Positions 39,669 through 49,652 are shown, counted from the stretch's first letter. The stretch: DNA of 64,000 nucleotides from Sporolactobacillus kofuensis (GCF_024125425.1 NZ_JAMXWN010000001.1:270519-334518), one strand, 5' to 3'. Notes: generated from the letters alone by a model not told the origin. Made by a program: numbers and translations.

Positions 39669-39927
39669 TGTTTTTGATAACCAGACTTTGAGCCACTCCG
39701 ATCACATCATCGTGAGCCACTCTTGACTTTTGAATTGGAAATTTTGGGATGTCTTGACATGGAGCCTCTAGAGGCATGACTGCTCTCGAAAAGTATCGCA
39801 CCAAGGTTTTTCGAGCAGCGGAAAGTTTATCATGCCTCCCTCTCCATGTAAAGACAATGCTCCAACTGGAAATGGAGTGGCTCACGTTTTTATGAGCGAG
39901 GTGGCTCTATTTGAAGTATCAAAAACA
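39669..39927. mobile_element. IS21-like MITE (259 bp) with 5-bp target duplication
   Basis: Ends are inverted repeats: TGTTTTTGATA at the left, TATCAAAAACA at the right. Each end has two internal GAGCCAC-type repeats at matching distances (left 39690 and 39713; right mirrored). The element starts TG and ends CA, and is flanked by TTCTC on both sides (39664-39668 and 39928-39932). Multiple repeats inside each end are typical of IS21 elements. The interior is too short for a transposase; an 83-codon minus-strand frame spans it but is not recognisable. Confidence 0.8.
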
Positions 39928-39966
39928 TTCTCCTGGCAATAAGTTGAACGATTGAGGGGTGGTACC

Positions 39967-40302
39967 ATGCAGGAATTTCTGAAATATGTGGTTGATCCGG
40001 TCGCATCCGTTGTGATACCGGCGCTTGTCGCTTATATTCTAAATGTGGGTGTCCCATATATTATAGATAAACTGATGAAGAGCAAAGCAGCGTTCTTGGT
40101 TAAGGCTGCTGAATCAACTTTTAGAGGCAGTGACAGAGGCGAAGAAAAATATGAAGTGGTAGCGGATAGCCTTCTCAGGTTTGCGCGTAAGCGTTTGCTC
40201 TATTTTATTAAAGATGAAAAACTAAAAGCGTATATTGAAGCAGCTGTAACAGAGCTGCATGCAGAGCTGCCTAAGGCGATTGAGAAAACAAAAAAGCGGT
40301 AG
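39967..40302 (+). CDS. Phage holin, LL-H family
   Basis: 111 residues: an N-terminal membrane segment (about 10-35, VASVVIPALVAYILNVGVPYII) then a charged helical tail (ESTFRGSDRGEEKYEVVADSLLRFARKRLL), which matches the LL-H-type holin. I start at ATG 39967 behind GAGGGG. No lysin or structural phage gene is nearby, so it is likely a prophage remnant or domesticated. Confidence 0.65.
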   Translation: MQEFLKYVVDPVASVVIPALVAYILNVGVPYIIDKLMKSKAAFLVKAAESTFRGSDRGEEKYEVVADSLLRFARKRLLYFIKDEKLKAYIEAAVTELHAELPKAIEKTKKR

Positions 40303-40339
40303 AATCATCAGATTAGCTGAACATAACCGTTCATTCTTT

Positions 40340-40394
40340 CATCCCCCGACATAACATGAGCCGTTACTATTCCCCCAATCTATACGCGGGGGAT
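40340..40394 (+). other. Structured intergenic segment after the holin gene
   Basis: ATCCCCC (40340s) and ATTCCCCC (40369-40376) can each pair with GGGGGAT (40388-40394), giving alternative hairpins. There is no T tract. A further hairpin AACCTT-cata-AAGGTT lies at 40505-40520. No gene lies in 40303-40712. Confidence 0.35.
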
Positions 40395-40571
40395 ACATAA
40401 TTTGTAGTTTTATAATCGATTCAATGAGATTTCACTAGCTTTTAGGTAATAGGTTCATATAAACCAGCTAATCCCCTTGGCATACCTGCCAAATGGTAAT
40501 CAATAACCTTCATAAAGGTTCCTATCACAAAGAATTGTAATAATCTCATCAAGAAGTAAATATCCATATTA

Positions 40572-40604
40572 AATGAAAACGATTACAATGTGATTGTTTT
40601 CATT
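40572..40604. promoter_or_regulatory. cre site and inverted repeat before the dehydrogenase operon
   Basis: ATGAAAACGATTACA (40573-40587) fits the CcpA consensus WTGNAANCGNWNNCW fully. It is embedded in the longer inverted repeat AATGAAAAC ... GTTTTCATT (40572-40580 and 40596-40604), which could be the operator of an unlinked regulator. Confidence 0.6.
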
Positions 40605-40712
40605 GCAATTTCAAAGCTCTTGACGTTATTTCTTTGTTCCTGATGATGTTTTAAACCGTGAATAGATTTCTCTGTACTAAGCTATTAAAATACTTAATAA
40701 GGGGAATGTGTC

Positions 40713-41729
40713 ATGAAGGCAGGTTTATATCTCTCAGAAAAAAATGTAGCGATTGACGAACTGAAAAAGCCGGGAATTCAAGAAAATGAGGCACTGATCA
40801 AGGTATCCTACGCAGGAATTTGTGGAACGGACATGATGATTTACAAGGGGAAACATCCAAGAGCGAAAGCTCCGCTTGCAATGGGCCATGAATTCAGTGG
40901 GGTAATCGATGAAATAAATGGAAATTCAAGTTTTCAAGTGGGCGATCGCATTGTCGTCGAACCGACGATTAGTTGCGGACATTGCGCAGCATGTCGATCA
41001 GGAAATCCTCATGTCTGTGATTCATTAGGATTAATCGGGATTGATTGGCATGGGGGTTTTGCGGAATATGTATCCGTACCATTGGATCGATTGCATAGAG
41101 TCCCTGATTCTTTAAGCGATGCTTTTGCGGCGTTAGCAGAACCTTTGGCCGTAGGAATTCATACAGTTAGACGCTCAAAGTTGAAAGTCGGAGACACCGT
41201 TACGATACTTGGAGCAGGCCCTATCGGGTTGATTGTTGGTCTTGTATCAAAACTGGCGGGTGCTGGGAATATTTTTATCTCAGACGTCAGTCCATTCCGT
41301 TTGAGTAAAGCAGAAGAATTAGGATTTATTCCTATTGATGCGAAGAAGGAAAATATCGTTGATACAGTGAAGCAGGCGACGAATGGGAAGGGTTCCGATA
41401 TTGTTTTTGAGGTAGCGGGGACAGATATCACGACGCAGCAAATGATCGATAGCTGTAAGACACAGGGACATATCGTTGTTGTCAGTGTATTTAAACACAA
41501 ACCTATGATTGATCTTGCCGCCATGCATTTCCGGGAACTGTCACTAACCACAACAAGATGCTACTCCTCAAGTGATTTTGAAACCGCAATACAAATGATG
41601 GCAACGGGACAGATCGATGTTGAACCACTCATTTCGCATCAACTTCCATTAGAGCAAATAAAACAAGGTTTTGAATTAATGGCGGATCCTGAGCAATCGT
41701 TAAAAATATTATTTCAACCGAGTAGATAA
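40713..41729 (+). CDS. Zinc-dependent medium-chain dehydrogenase (sugar/polyol type)
   Basis: 338 residues. Catalytic zinc ligands C37, H59 and E143 (GHE and AEPLAV); structural zinc cysteines C88, C91, C94 and C102; NAD loop GAGPIG (167-172). It resembles sorbitol, idonate and threonine dehydrogenases. With a KduD-like SDR 14 nt downstream it probably oxidises a hexonate or polyol, with the pair converting it into the 2-keto-3-deoxygluconate or gluconate route; the exact substrate is not decidable from sequence. Confidence 0.82.
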   Translation: MKAGLYLSEKNVAIDELKKPGIQENEALIKVSYAGICGTDMMIYKGKHPRAKAPLAMGHEFSGVIDEINGNSSFQVGDRIVVEPTISCGHCAACRSGNPHVCDSLGLIGIDWHGGFAEYVSVPLDRLHRVPDSLSDAFAALAEPLAVGIHTVRRSKLKVGDTVTILGAGPIGLIVGLVSKLAGAGNIFISDVSPFRLSKAEELGFIPIDAKKENIVDTVKQATNGKGSDIVFEVAGTDITTQQMIDSCKTQGHIVVVSVFKHKPMIDLAAMHFRELSLTTTRCYSSSDFETAIQMMATGQIDVEPLISHQLPLEQIKQGFELMADPEQSLKILFQPSR

Positions 41730-41743
41730 AGGTGGCTATGACT

Positions 41744-42493
41744 ATGTTTCGACTAGATGGAAAAATTGCAGCAATAACAGGCGCGACAAGAGGAATTGGA
41801 CGAAAAATGGCGATTGCACTAGCAGAAGCGGGAGCAACAGTCGTTTCTCTTCAACGTGACATAGAAAACACGTCCGTTCAGAAGGAAATTGAAGAATTAG
41901 GCTATAAGAGTGCGAGTATTCCCTGTGATTTAGAAGATGAAGCACAGGTTAAAGCAGTGATACCGGCGGTGATCGACAAATTTGGAAGCATTGATATTCT
42001 TGTTAACAATGCAGGGATCCAGCGTCGTTCACCGGCTGTCTCTTTTAAAGAAACCGATTGGGACGATGTTATTCAGGTAAACTTAAAGGCAGTGTGGCTA
42101 TTATGCCAGGGTGCAGGAAAATTCATGGTCGCACAAAAAAAGGGCAAGATAATAAACTTGGCATCACTGAATTCATTTCAAGGCGGCATTAATATCCCTG
42201 CCTACGCATCTGCTAAAGGTGGAGTTGCCCAACTGACGAAAGCCTTGGCAAACGAGTGGGCAAAAGATAATGTAAATGTAAACGCTATTGTTCCGGGTTA
42301 TGTTGCAACCGATATGAATCACGCACTAATTAATGACAGCGTACGAAGTCGGCAAATTTTAGAACGCATTCCTGCAGGAAGATGGGGAAAACCTGAAGAT
42401 TTTATGGGGGCTGTTGTCTTTTTAGCTTCAGATGCGTCAAATTATGTCAATGGCCATTTGTTAGCTGTGGATGGCGGCTGGATGGGAAGATAG
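41744..42493 (+). CDS. KduD-like short-chain dehydrogenase
   Basis: 249 residues. TGATRGIG (12-19), NNAG (88-91), S141, Y154 and K158 (YASAK). The end RIPAGRWGKPEDFMGAVVFL is close to 2-dehydro-3-deoxy-D-gluconate 5-dehydrogenase (KduD) and gluconate 5-dehydrogenases. I use ATG 41744, 9 nt from AAAGGTGG. Operon with the MDR enzyme and one promoter under CcpA. Confidence 0.85.
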   Translation: MFRLDGKIAAITGATRGIGRKMAIALAEAGATVVSLQRDIENTSVQKEIEELGYKSASIPCDLEDEAQVKAVIPAVIDKFGSIDILVNNAGIQRRSPAVSFKETDWDDVIQVNLKAVWLLCQGAGKFMVAQKKGKIINLASLNSFQGGINIPAYASAKGGVAQLTKALANEWAKDNVNVNAIVPGYVATDMNHALINDSVRSRQILERIPAGRWGKPEDFMGAVVFLASDASNYVNGHLLAVDGGWMGR

Positions 42494-42596
42494 ACTTTCA
42501 AACAAGTAGAAACAGAAATTGATTTTACAAATTTTTCATTGTAACCCCAAAAATCATTAATCATGCATAAAATAATTGGAATCGGATCTTTATTAA

Positions 42597-42628
42597 ATCT
42601 TACCCTTTAAAAAGGTAAGGTTTTTTTT
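42597..42628 (+). terminator. Terminator after the dehydrogenase operon
   Basis: CTTACC and GGTAAG pair with inner TTT/AAA, followed by eight T. Confidence 0.8.
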
Positions 42629-42654
42629 AAAGAAGGTATAAATCTAATTGTGTA

Positions 42655-42785
42655 AAAATGTAGCGAAGATGCGATACGCCTGCGGAGCGTTCCGGATGAT
42701 CGCGAGCCAAGTGAGACCCCGCAGACAACGTGTTGAACGAGGAAGCTCACAGATCTCCCGTGGCAAGCGAGTAATCGACGCATAA
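42655..42785. repeat. Divergent interspersed repeat, copy C
   Basis: Longest copy, about 130 bp: GATACGCCTGCGGAGCG, GTGAGACCCCGCAG, GAGGAAGCTCAC, TCCCGTGGCAAGCGAG, ATCGACGC. CTGCGG and CCGCAG can pair. It lies between two terminators in the gap 42494-42984, where I see no gene. Confidence 0.65.
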
Positions 42786-42791
42786 ACAATT

Positions 42792-42822
42792 TAAAAAAAG
42801 GACTTGGCTAAGTCCTTTTTTT
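42792..42822. terminator. Hairpin terminator after repeat copy C
   Basis: AAAAAAAGGACTT-ggct-AAGTCCTTTTTTT; can act in both directions. Confidence 0.8.
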
Positions 42823-42984
42823 AAGTAAGACCTACCAAACTCGATCGTGAATTATAAGATTAGAATGTAATTTTTTTTGTCAACTGTTTTTGGGTATCGC
42901 TTGGTACACCTTGTGTAAATTCCTGGTTCAAAATATGTTATGATCAAACTGATCTTGGAAGATTATTAGAATTTTAAATATGAA

Positions 42985-43572
42985 TTGGAAGAAGGGATTG
43001 ATATAATACTATCTGCGATTAATGGTATCATTCCTGCTGTGAACAACATGAAAGACTATGAAAAGCTGCTCATGTCCCCCGTTCAATCTATTATTGTTTT
43101 GGATAGTCATATCTCACAAATCGGAGCAATCACCAAGCTAGCAAAACAAAATCAGAAAAATGTCTTTCTGCATACAGATTTCATACAAGGACTGAAAAAT
43201 GATTTGTACGCAACAGAATTTATTTGCCAAAATATTCGTCCGTTTGGTATTATCTCTACTCGGGCAAATGTCCTTGAATTGGCAAAGAAACGTGGATTAA
43301 TAACCGTATTGCGCATTTTTCTTCTTGATTCGAGGTCGTTGGACACTGGGTATCGGCTGCTTCAGCAAGTGCAACCTAATTATGTAGAACTTCTTCCAGG
43401 GCTTATACCTAAAATGATCAAAGAAGTGAGAGAAAGAGCAGCTGTCCCGGTGATTGCCGGTGGATTGATCCGGACAGAACAGGAAATCAAGGATGCATTG
43501 GCTGCAGGCGCATCAGCGGTTTCAACATCAAATCGGCAGCTTTGGAAATTTATTCAATCCACTCAATTGTGA
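42985..43572 (+). CDS. glpP: Glycerol operon antiterminator GlpP
   Basis: RNA-binding TIM-barrel regulator (about 195 residues) that, with glycerol 3-phosphate, prevents termination in the glpFK and glpD leaders. Family blocks: VDLIQG-like HTDFIQGLKNDLYATEFIC, RIFLLD, ELLPGLIPKMI, AGGLIRTEQE, STSNRQLWK. The TTG at 42985 has no SD; a GAAGAAGGG SD (42988-42996) points to an ATA at 43001 or 43004, and homology also begins there. glpF follows with its own leader. Confidence 0.88.
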   Translation: MEEGIDIILSAINGIIPAVNNMKDYEKLLMSPVQSIIVLDSHISQIGAITKLAKQNQKNVFLHTDFIQGLKNDLYATEFICQNIRPFGIISTRANVLELAKKRGLITVLRIFLLDSRSLDTGYRLLQQVQPNYVELLPGLIPKMIKEVRERAAVPVIAGGLIRTEQEIKDALAAGASAVSTSNRQLWKFIQSTQL

Positions 43573-43601
43573 ACAAATCTTGACCTTTTTTTAACAATTT
43601 G

Positions 43602-43630
43602 TTGACAGCGCTTACATTTTAGACTATCAT
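43602..43630 (+). promoter_or_regulatory. glpF promoter with overlapping cre site
   Basis: TTGACA (43602-43607), 17 bp, TATCAT (43625-43630). TTGACAGCGCTTACA (43602-43616) fits the cre consensus with one mismatch and covers the -35, so CcpA should repress it. Confidence 0.8.
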
Positions 43631-43670
43631 CAAAAGTGTCAAGTTAATGATACGCGGATACTGAGATTGG

Positions 43671-43738
43671 ATCTTCCACTTAACAGCAATCTGGACCATG
43701 TTTGATGATCCAGACATGCCAAGAGTGGATTTTTTTTG
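43671..43738 (+). promoter_or_regulatory. GlpP-type leader terminator before glpF
   Basis: ATCTTCCACTT and AAGAGTGGAT pair, enclosing TCTGGA/TCCAGA, then eight T. It lies in the leader, about 40 nt after the promoter and 60 nt before glpF, as expected for GlpP antitermination. Confidence 0.8.
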
Positions 43739-43797
43739 CGCGAGAAAGGAAAGATGCCCAATCCAGTCCGCAATGAATCAACATAGGGGGGAATAGG

Positions 43798-44628
43798 ATG
43801 TCCGGTTTCTTAGGCGAGTTGATTGGTACAATGATCCTAATCATACTTGGTGATGGGGTGTGCGCAGGCGTTAGTCTGAAAAAATCTTATGCTAGAAATT
43901 CCGGCTGGATCGTGATCACTATGGGTTGGGGACTTGCGGTCGCAATTGGTGCTTATGCGGTCGGCAGAATCAGTGGGGCACATCTAAATCCTGCATTGAC
44001 TCTAGCACTCGCTTCAACTGGAGATTTTCCCTGGAGCGAGGTCCCAGTATATATTGCCGGCCAGCTCATTGGCGGGTTTCTAGGTGCCTGCATTGTCTTT
44101 CTGCACTACCTGCCGCATTGGAGGGAGACGGATGATCCAGGAGTGAAGCGCGGTATTTTCTGCACTGGTCCGGCAATCCCTCATCGTTGGGCCAATTTGC
44201 TCAGTGAAATGATTGGGACGTTTGTTCTTGTCGTGGGCATATTGGCTATTGGTGCCAACAAATTTGCTCAAGGGATAAATCCTCTGATTGTTGGATTTTT
44301 AATCATTGTGATCGGTATGTCTCTAGGTGGGACAACAGGATATGCCATCAATCCAGCACGTGATCTAGCACCAAGGATAGCGCATGCGATTCTTCCAATT
44401 ATCGGTAAAGGGAGTTCGAACTGGGGCTACGCTTGGATTCCAGTAATAGGGCCGATTATTGGCGGTGTATTCGGTGCTCTGTTCTACAAAGCACTCTTTA
44501 TTGGACAAATGACCACGGCTTTCTGGGTTTTTGGTGGCGTAAGCCTGATCGTGATTATTTTTGCTCTTAGAAGTGAACGAAAGTATGCTACACAACGGAT
44601 CGTACAGGATCAGGTAACTTCAGAATAA
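43798..44628 (+). CDS. glpF: Glycerol uptake facilitator GlpF
   Basis: Aquaglyceroporin in the cell membrane, 276 residues, six helices. The two half-helix motifs are N64-P-A (HLNPAL) and N185-P-A-R (INPARD). The D after NPAR is usual for glycerol channels. A strong SD (GGGGGGAATAGG) precedes ATG. Followed by glpK after 27 nt. Confidence 0.96.
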   Translation: MSGFLGELIGTMILIILGDGVCAGVSLKKSYARNSGWIVITMGWGLAVAIGAYAVGRISGAHLNPALTLALASTGDFPWSEVPVYIAGQLIGGFLGACIVFLHYLPHWRETDDPGVKRGIFCTGPAIPHRWANLLSEMIGTFVLVVGILAIGANKFAQGINPLIVGFLIIVIGMSLGGTTGYAINPARDLAPRIAHAILPIIGKGSSNWGYAWIPVIGPIIGGVFGALFYKALFIGQMTTAFWVFGGVSLIVIIFALRSERKYATQRIVQDQVTSE

Positions 44629-44643
44629 ATAATTGAAAAGTGA

Positions 44644-46161
<1,518 letters not shown>

Positions 46162-46252
46162 GCTCAAATTCTCATGTTAAGTGACTTTAAAACAAGCATA
46201 CTTTTATCTATCTATCTATAAAAACAAGTTCATATCAGGTCGTGACTGAGGA

Positions 46253-46317
46253 GGGGACCGCCAATCATTTCCGGAATTAAGTGAGCAAAAGCGAACCGGT
46301 TTGTATTGGTGGTCCCC
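46253..46317 (+). promoter_or_regulatory. GlpP-type leader hairpin before glpD
   Basis: GGGGACCGCCAAT (46253-46265) pairs with ATTGGTGGTCCCC (46305-46317), followed by ATTTTC. The 13-bp stem with an inner CCGG/CCGG lies 31 nt before glpD and fits a second antitermination site for GlpP, although the T tract is weak. Confidence 0.65.
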
Positions 46318-46348
46318 ATTTTCAATAATTAACTAGGGGGAAGGCATA

Positions 46349-48043
46349 ATGTCATTTTCATCTTTGGAAAGAGATCACTATTTGGAAGAGATGGCTACCC
46401 GTCCACTTGACCTTATGGTGATCGGGGGAGGCATTACTGGGGCAGGCGTTGCTCTTGACGCAACCTTACGCGGCCTAAATGTCGGTCTGGTTGATATGCA
46501 GGATTTCGCCGGTGGGACATCTAGTCGATCAACGAAACTTGTACATGGAGGATTGCGTTATCTCAAACAACTTGAAATAAAAATTGTCGCTGAGGTTGGT
46601 AAGGAACGGGCAATTGTCTATGAAAATGCACCACATGTTACCAGTCCGGAAAAAATGATGCTGCCGATTTATAAAAATGGAACCTTTGGCAGATTTTCTA
46701 CTTCCATGGGCCTTAAGCTCTATGATTTTCTCGCTGGTGTTAAACGAAGTGAACGCCGCGTGATGCTCAGCCGAAGTGAGACGCTTGAAAAGGAACCGCT
46801 TCTGAAAAGAGAAGGGCTGAAGGGCAGCGGATATTACGTCGAATATCGTACGGATGACGCACGTCTGACAATAGAAACAATGAAGGAAGCGGTGCAACAG
46901 GGGGCACTCGCGGTAAACTATACCAAAGTAGAGCATTTGATATATGATGCTCATTCACAGTTGACAGGTGTACAGGTGATTGATCAATTGACACAAAAGT
47001 CCTATCGTATTTTTGCGAAAAAAATTGTCAACGCAGCAGGACCATGGGTAGATACAATTCGGGAAATGGACCATTCTAAGAAGGGAAAGTACCTTCAACT
47101 GACTAAAGGCGTCCATATTGTTATTGATGGCAAACGGTTTCCAATGAAACAATCGCTTTATTTTGATACAACAAATGGAGATAAACGGATGATATTTGTC
47201 ATTCCACGGGATGGTAAAGTTTACGCTGGTACGACCGATACGACGTATGCCCAATATCCAATTAATCCGAAACCGGATTCAGAAGATAGAGATTATATTT
47301 TAGATGCGATTAATGGCATGTTCCCGAGCATTAATCTCAGGCCAGAGGATGTCGAATCAAGCTGGGCAGGTGTCCGTCCATTAATTCAGGAAGAAGGAAA
47401 GTCGCCCTCTGAAATTTCCAGGAAAGATGAACTATTCGTTGCTAAATCGGGCTTGATCTCGATTGCAGGCGGGAAATTAACCGGTTATCGGAAGATGGCT
47501 GAGCGTGTCGTTGATGAAGTCACGACTCAACTCGAGAGAGAAACAGGCCATCACTATCCATCATGCCAAACTGTTCATGCTGAACTTTCAGGTGGGCATT
47601 TTGGCGGTTCCGCAAATTATTTGGACCTGATACGAAAAATGATTGCAAACGGTGAAAAACTTGGGTTGACTGAAGAAGAAGCACAAGAATTGTCTCAAAA
47701 ATATGGCACAAATACACCAATCCTATTTGAATTGATCCGTTTAAATAGGGAAGAAATTAAACAATATCATCTTACACCATTTGTTTTTGCGACAATAGAA
47801 TATGCTTTGACTAATGAAATGGCATTTTCTCCAGTAGACTATTTTACGAGAAGAACAGGGAAACTGTTATTCGATATCGATTGGGTGGAAAAATGGAAAC
47901 GACCGATTCTGAACTATATGGCCGATCGCTTGTCATGGAGGAAAGAACAAATGGAACATTACGAACAAGAACTAGCAGCAGCATTCGATGAAGCAACATT
48001 TAAATCTGTGACCCTGGATGAGAATCCTTTAATAGGTCTATGA
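46349..48043 (+). CDS. glpD: Glycerol-3-phosphate dehydrogenase GlpD
   Basis: FAD enzyme of the membrane that oxidises glycerol 3-phosphate to dihydroxyacetone phosphate and passes electrons to quinones. 564 residues; FAD loop VIGGGITGAGVALDA (20-34), GGTSSRSTKLVHGGLRYL, GKLTGYRKMAE. SD AGGGGGAAGG. Completes glycerol catabolism with glpF and glpK. Confidence 0.96.
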   Translation: MSFSSLERDHYLEEMATRPLDLMVIGGGITGAGVALDATLRGLNVGLVDMQDFAGGTSSRSTKLVHGGLRYLKQLEIKIVAEVGKERAIVYENAPHVTSPEKMMLPIYKNGTFGRFSTSMGLKLYDFLAGVKRSERRVMLSRSETLEKEPLLKREGLKGSGYYVEYRTDDARLTIETMKEAVQQGALAVNYTKVEHLIYDAHSQLTGVQVIDQLTQKSYRIFAKKIVNAAGPWVDTIREMDHSKKGKYLQLTKGVHIVIDGKRFPMKQSLYFDTTNGDKRMIFVIPRDGKVYAGTTDTTYAQYPINPKPDSEDRDYILDAINGMFPSINLRPEDVESSWAGVRPLIQEEGKSPSEISRKDELFVAKSGLISIAGGKLTGYRKMAERVVDEVTTQLERETGHHYPSCQTVHAELSGGHFGGSANYLDLIRKMIANGEKLGLTEEEAQELSQKYGTNTPILFELIRLNREEIKQYHLTPFVFATIEYALTNEMAFSPVDYFTRRTGKLLFDIDWVEKWKRPILNYMADRLSWRKEQMEHYEQELAAAFDEATFKSVTLDENPLIGL

Positions 48044-48071
48044 TATTGATCGGTTTATTTGCAAGAATCAA

Positions 48072-48101
48072 AGCACCTGAGCATTTCAGGTGCCATTTCT
48101 T
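48072..48101 (+). terminator. Terminator after glpD
   Basis: GCACCTGA and TCAGGTGC pair around GCATT, followed by a T-rich stretch. Confidence 0.75.
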
Positions 48102-48222
48102 GTTTTGAATAAATTTGGGGATGGTAATGAGATTATGACTAAAAGACCAAAATTGCATGAGGGTAGATGGTACCATTATGTGAACAAAACATCTCTTCAA
48201 CGTACCAAATCACACTTGAATA

Positions 48223-48260
48223 GAGAAACAGCCGCAGACATCATTTGCGGCTGTTTCTAT
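48223..48260. terminator. Hairpin between glpD and gntP
   Basis: GAAACAGCCGCA pairs with TGCGGCTGTTTC; lies just after the gntP stop on the minus strand. Confidence 0.7.
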
Positions 48261-48289
48261 TAAATTACTTACTTTACATAGAAGTTGAG

Positions 48290-49606
48290 TTATACAAAAA
48301 CATCTAAGATTAAAACCATCGCGAAAGCTGCAACCGATAGAATCGATTCCAAAACAGTCCATGTCTTAAACGTTTCTTTCAATGAAAGGCCTAAATATTC
48401 CTTGACCATCCAGAACCCCGCATCATTGACATGAGAGGCGAAAAGCGAACCCGCTCCTGTGGCAATAACCAACAGTTCAAGATTCACACCGGTCATATGC
48501 GCAACAATCGGAGCGACAATTCCGGCTGCTGTTGTCAAAGCAACGGTTGCTGATCCGGTCGCAACACGGATAAGCACTGCGATAACAAAGGCTAAAATCA
48601 ATGGAGATAGTGAGAAATGAATGGCCATTCGGCTAATCACAGTTGCAATCCCACTGTCGATCAGAATTTGTTTAAATGCACCACCGGCACCGATGATGAT
48701 AATGATTGAACCGACGGGAAGGATGCTATCCTCTGTAAACTTTCTAATTTGATCTTTCGTATTGCCCAATCGAAAACCAAGTAAGATATAAGCGATAAAT
48801 ACTGAAATCAATAGTGCTACGAGTGGACTACCGATAAATGCGAAAAGATGTTGAAATGTTTCGTTTTTTGTTAGATAGGATGCGAAAGATCCAAATAATA
48901 ACAGAATAACAGGAAGGAGAATGATAAATGATGCCAATCCTGGACCGGGGATTGTAGCCGGATCTTTTTCTTCGACTTCAATGAGTTTCGGTTCATTAGC
49001 AGGCGTGACTTTTTTGTAAATCCATTTGGCAAACAATGGCCCAGCAATAATTCCTGATGGAACAGCGACGATAAGACCATAAAGGAGAACGGTACCCATA
49101 TTCGCACCATAAATACTGATTGCAGCGATCGCCCCAGGATGAGGAGGAATAATACCGTGAACAATTGATAGCCCAGCAATGGCTGGAAGCGCAATCAGCA
49201 AAATGTTCTTTTTTGACTCATGATGGATGGAAATGACCAAAGGTAGAAGGATGAGAATACCGACTTCGAAGAATACCGGAATTCCGACGATGAATCCGGA
49301 AACAAACATAGCCCAGGGTAACAACTTATCACCGAAAATCTTAATAAAGAAATTCGCAATCGATGTTCCTCCACCCGATTCGGCGAGCATTTTCCCTAAT
49401 ATTGTCCCGAGTGCGAGAATACCGACTAAGTGCCCCATCACACCGCCAACACCCGTCTCATAACCGAGGACAATTTTGTCCCAAGACATACCGGAAAAAA
49501 TAGCAAGGAATAGGCTGGCGACTGTTAAACTTATGAATGCATGCCACTTGAACCATGAAACACCAAGGATAACGAGAACGATTGACAATACAGTAATGAT
49601 CAACAA
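48290..49606 (-). CDS. gntP: Gluconate permease GntP
   Basis: GntP-family proton symporter of 438 residues and about 12 helices (GIIPPHPGAIAAISIYGANMGTVLLYG; NDAGFWMVKEYLG). The TTG at 49606 has no SD; a strong GGGAGGGG (49624-49632 region) is spaced for an ATA at 49618 that would add IDAY before LLIITV, as in homologues, so the start is uncertain. It is divergent from gntR and gntK, unlike the single gntRKPZ operon of B. subtilis; gntZ is absent. Confidence 0.9.
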   Translation of the reverse strand: MLIITVLSIVLVILGVSWFKWHAFISLTVASLFLAIFSGMSWDKIVLGYETGVGGVMGHLVGILALGTILGKMLAESGGGTSIANFFIKIFGDKLLPWAMFVSGFIVGIPVFFEVGILILLPLVISIHHESKKNILLIALPAIAGLSIVHGIIPPHPGAIAAISIYGANMGTVLLYGLIVAVPSGIIAGPLFAKWIYKKVTPANEPKLIEVEEKDPATIPGPGLASFIILLPVILLLFGSFASYLTKNETFQHLFAFIGSPLVALLISVFIAYILLGFRLGNTKDQIRKFTEDSILPVGSIIIIIGAGGAFKQILIDSGIATVISRMAIHFSLSPLILAFVIAVLIRVATGSATVALTTAAGIVAPIVAHMTGVNLELLVIATGAGSLFASHVNDAGFWMVKEYLGLSLKETFKTWTVLESILSVAAFAMVLILDVFV

Positions 49607-49637
49607 GTATGCGTCTATGATAATCCCCTCCCGATTG

Positions 49638-49652
49638 ATGAATGCGCTTACA
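49638..49652. promoter_or_regulatory. cre site before gntP
   Basis: ATGAATGCGCTTACA fits the CcpA consensus with one mismatch, 20-35 bp upstream of gntP. Confidence 0.55.

Noticed and set aside
39634..39885. 83-codon minus-strand ORF inside the MITE
   Set aside because: It runs out of the element across its left end and has no recognisable transposase motif, so I treat it as chance or a fragment.
36741..40302. Complete prophage
   Set aside because: No capsid, terminase, portal, tail or lysin genes; only an integrase remnant and a holin-like gene remain.
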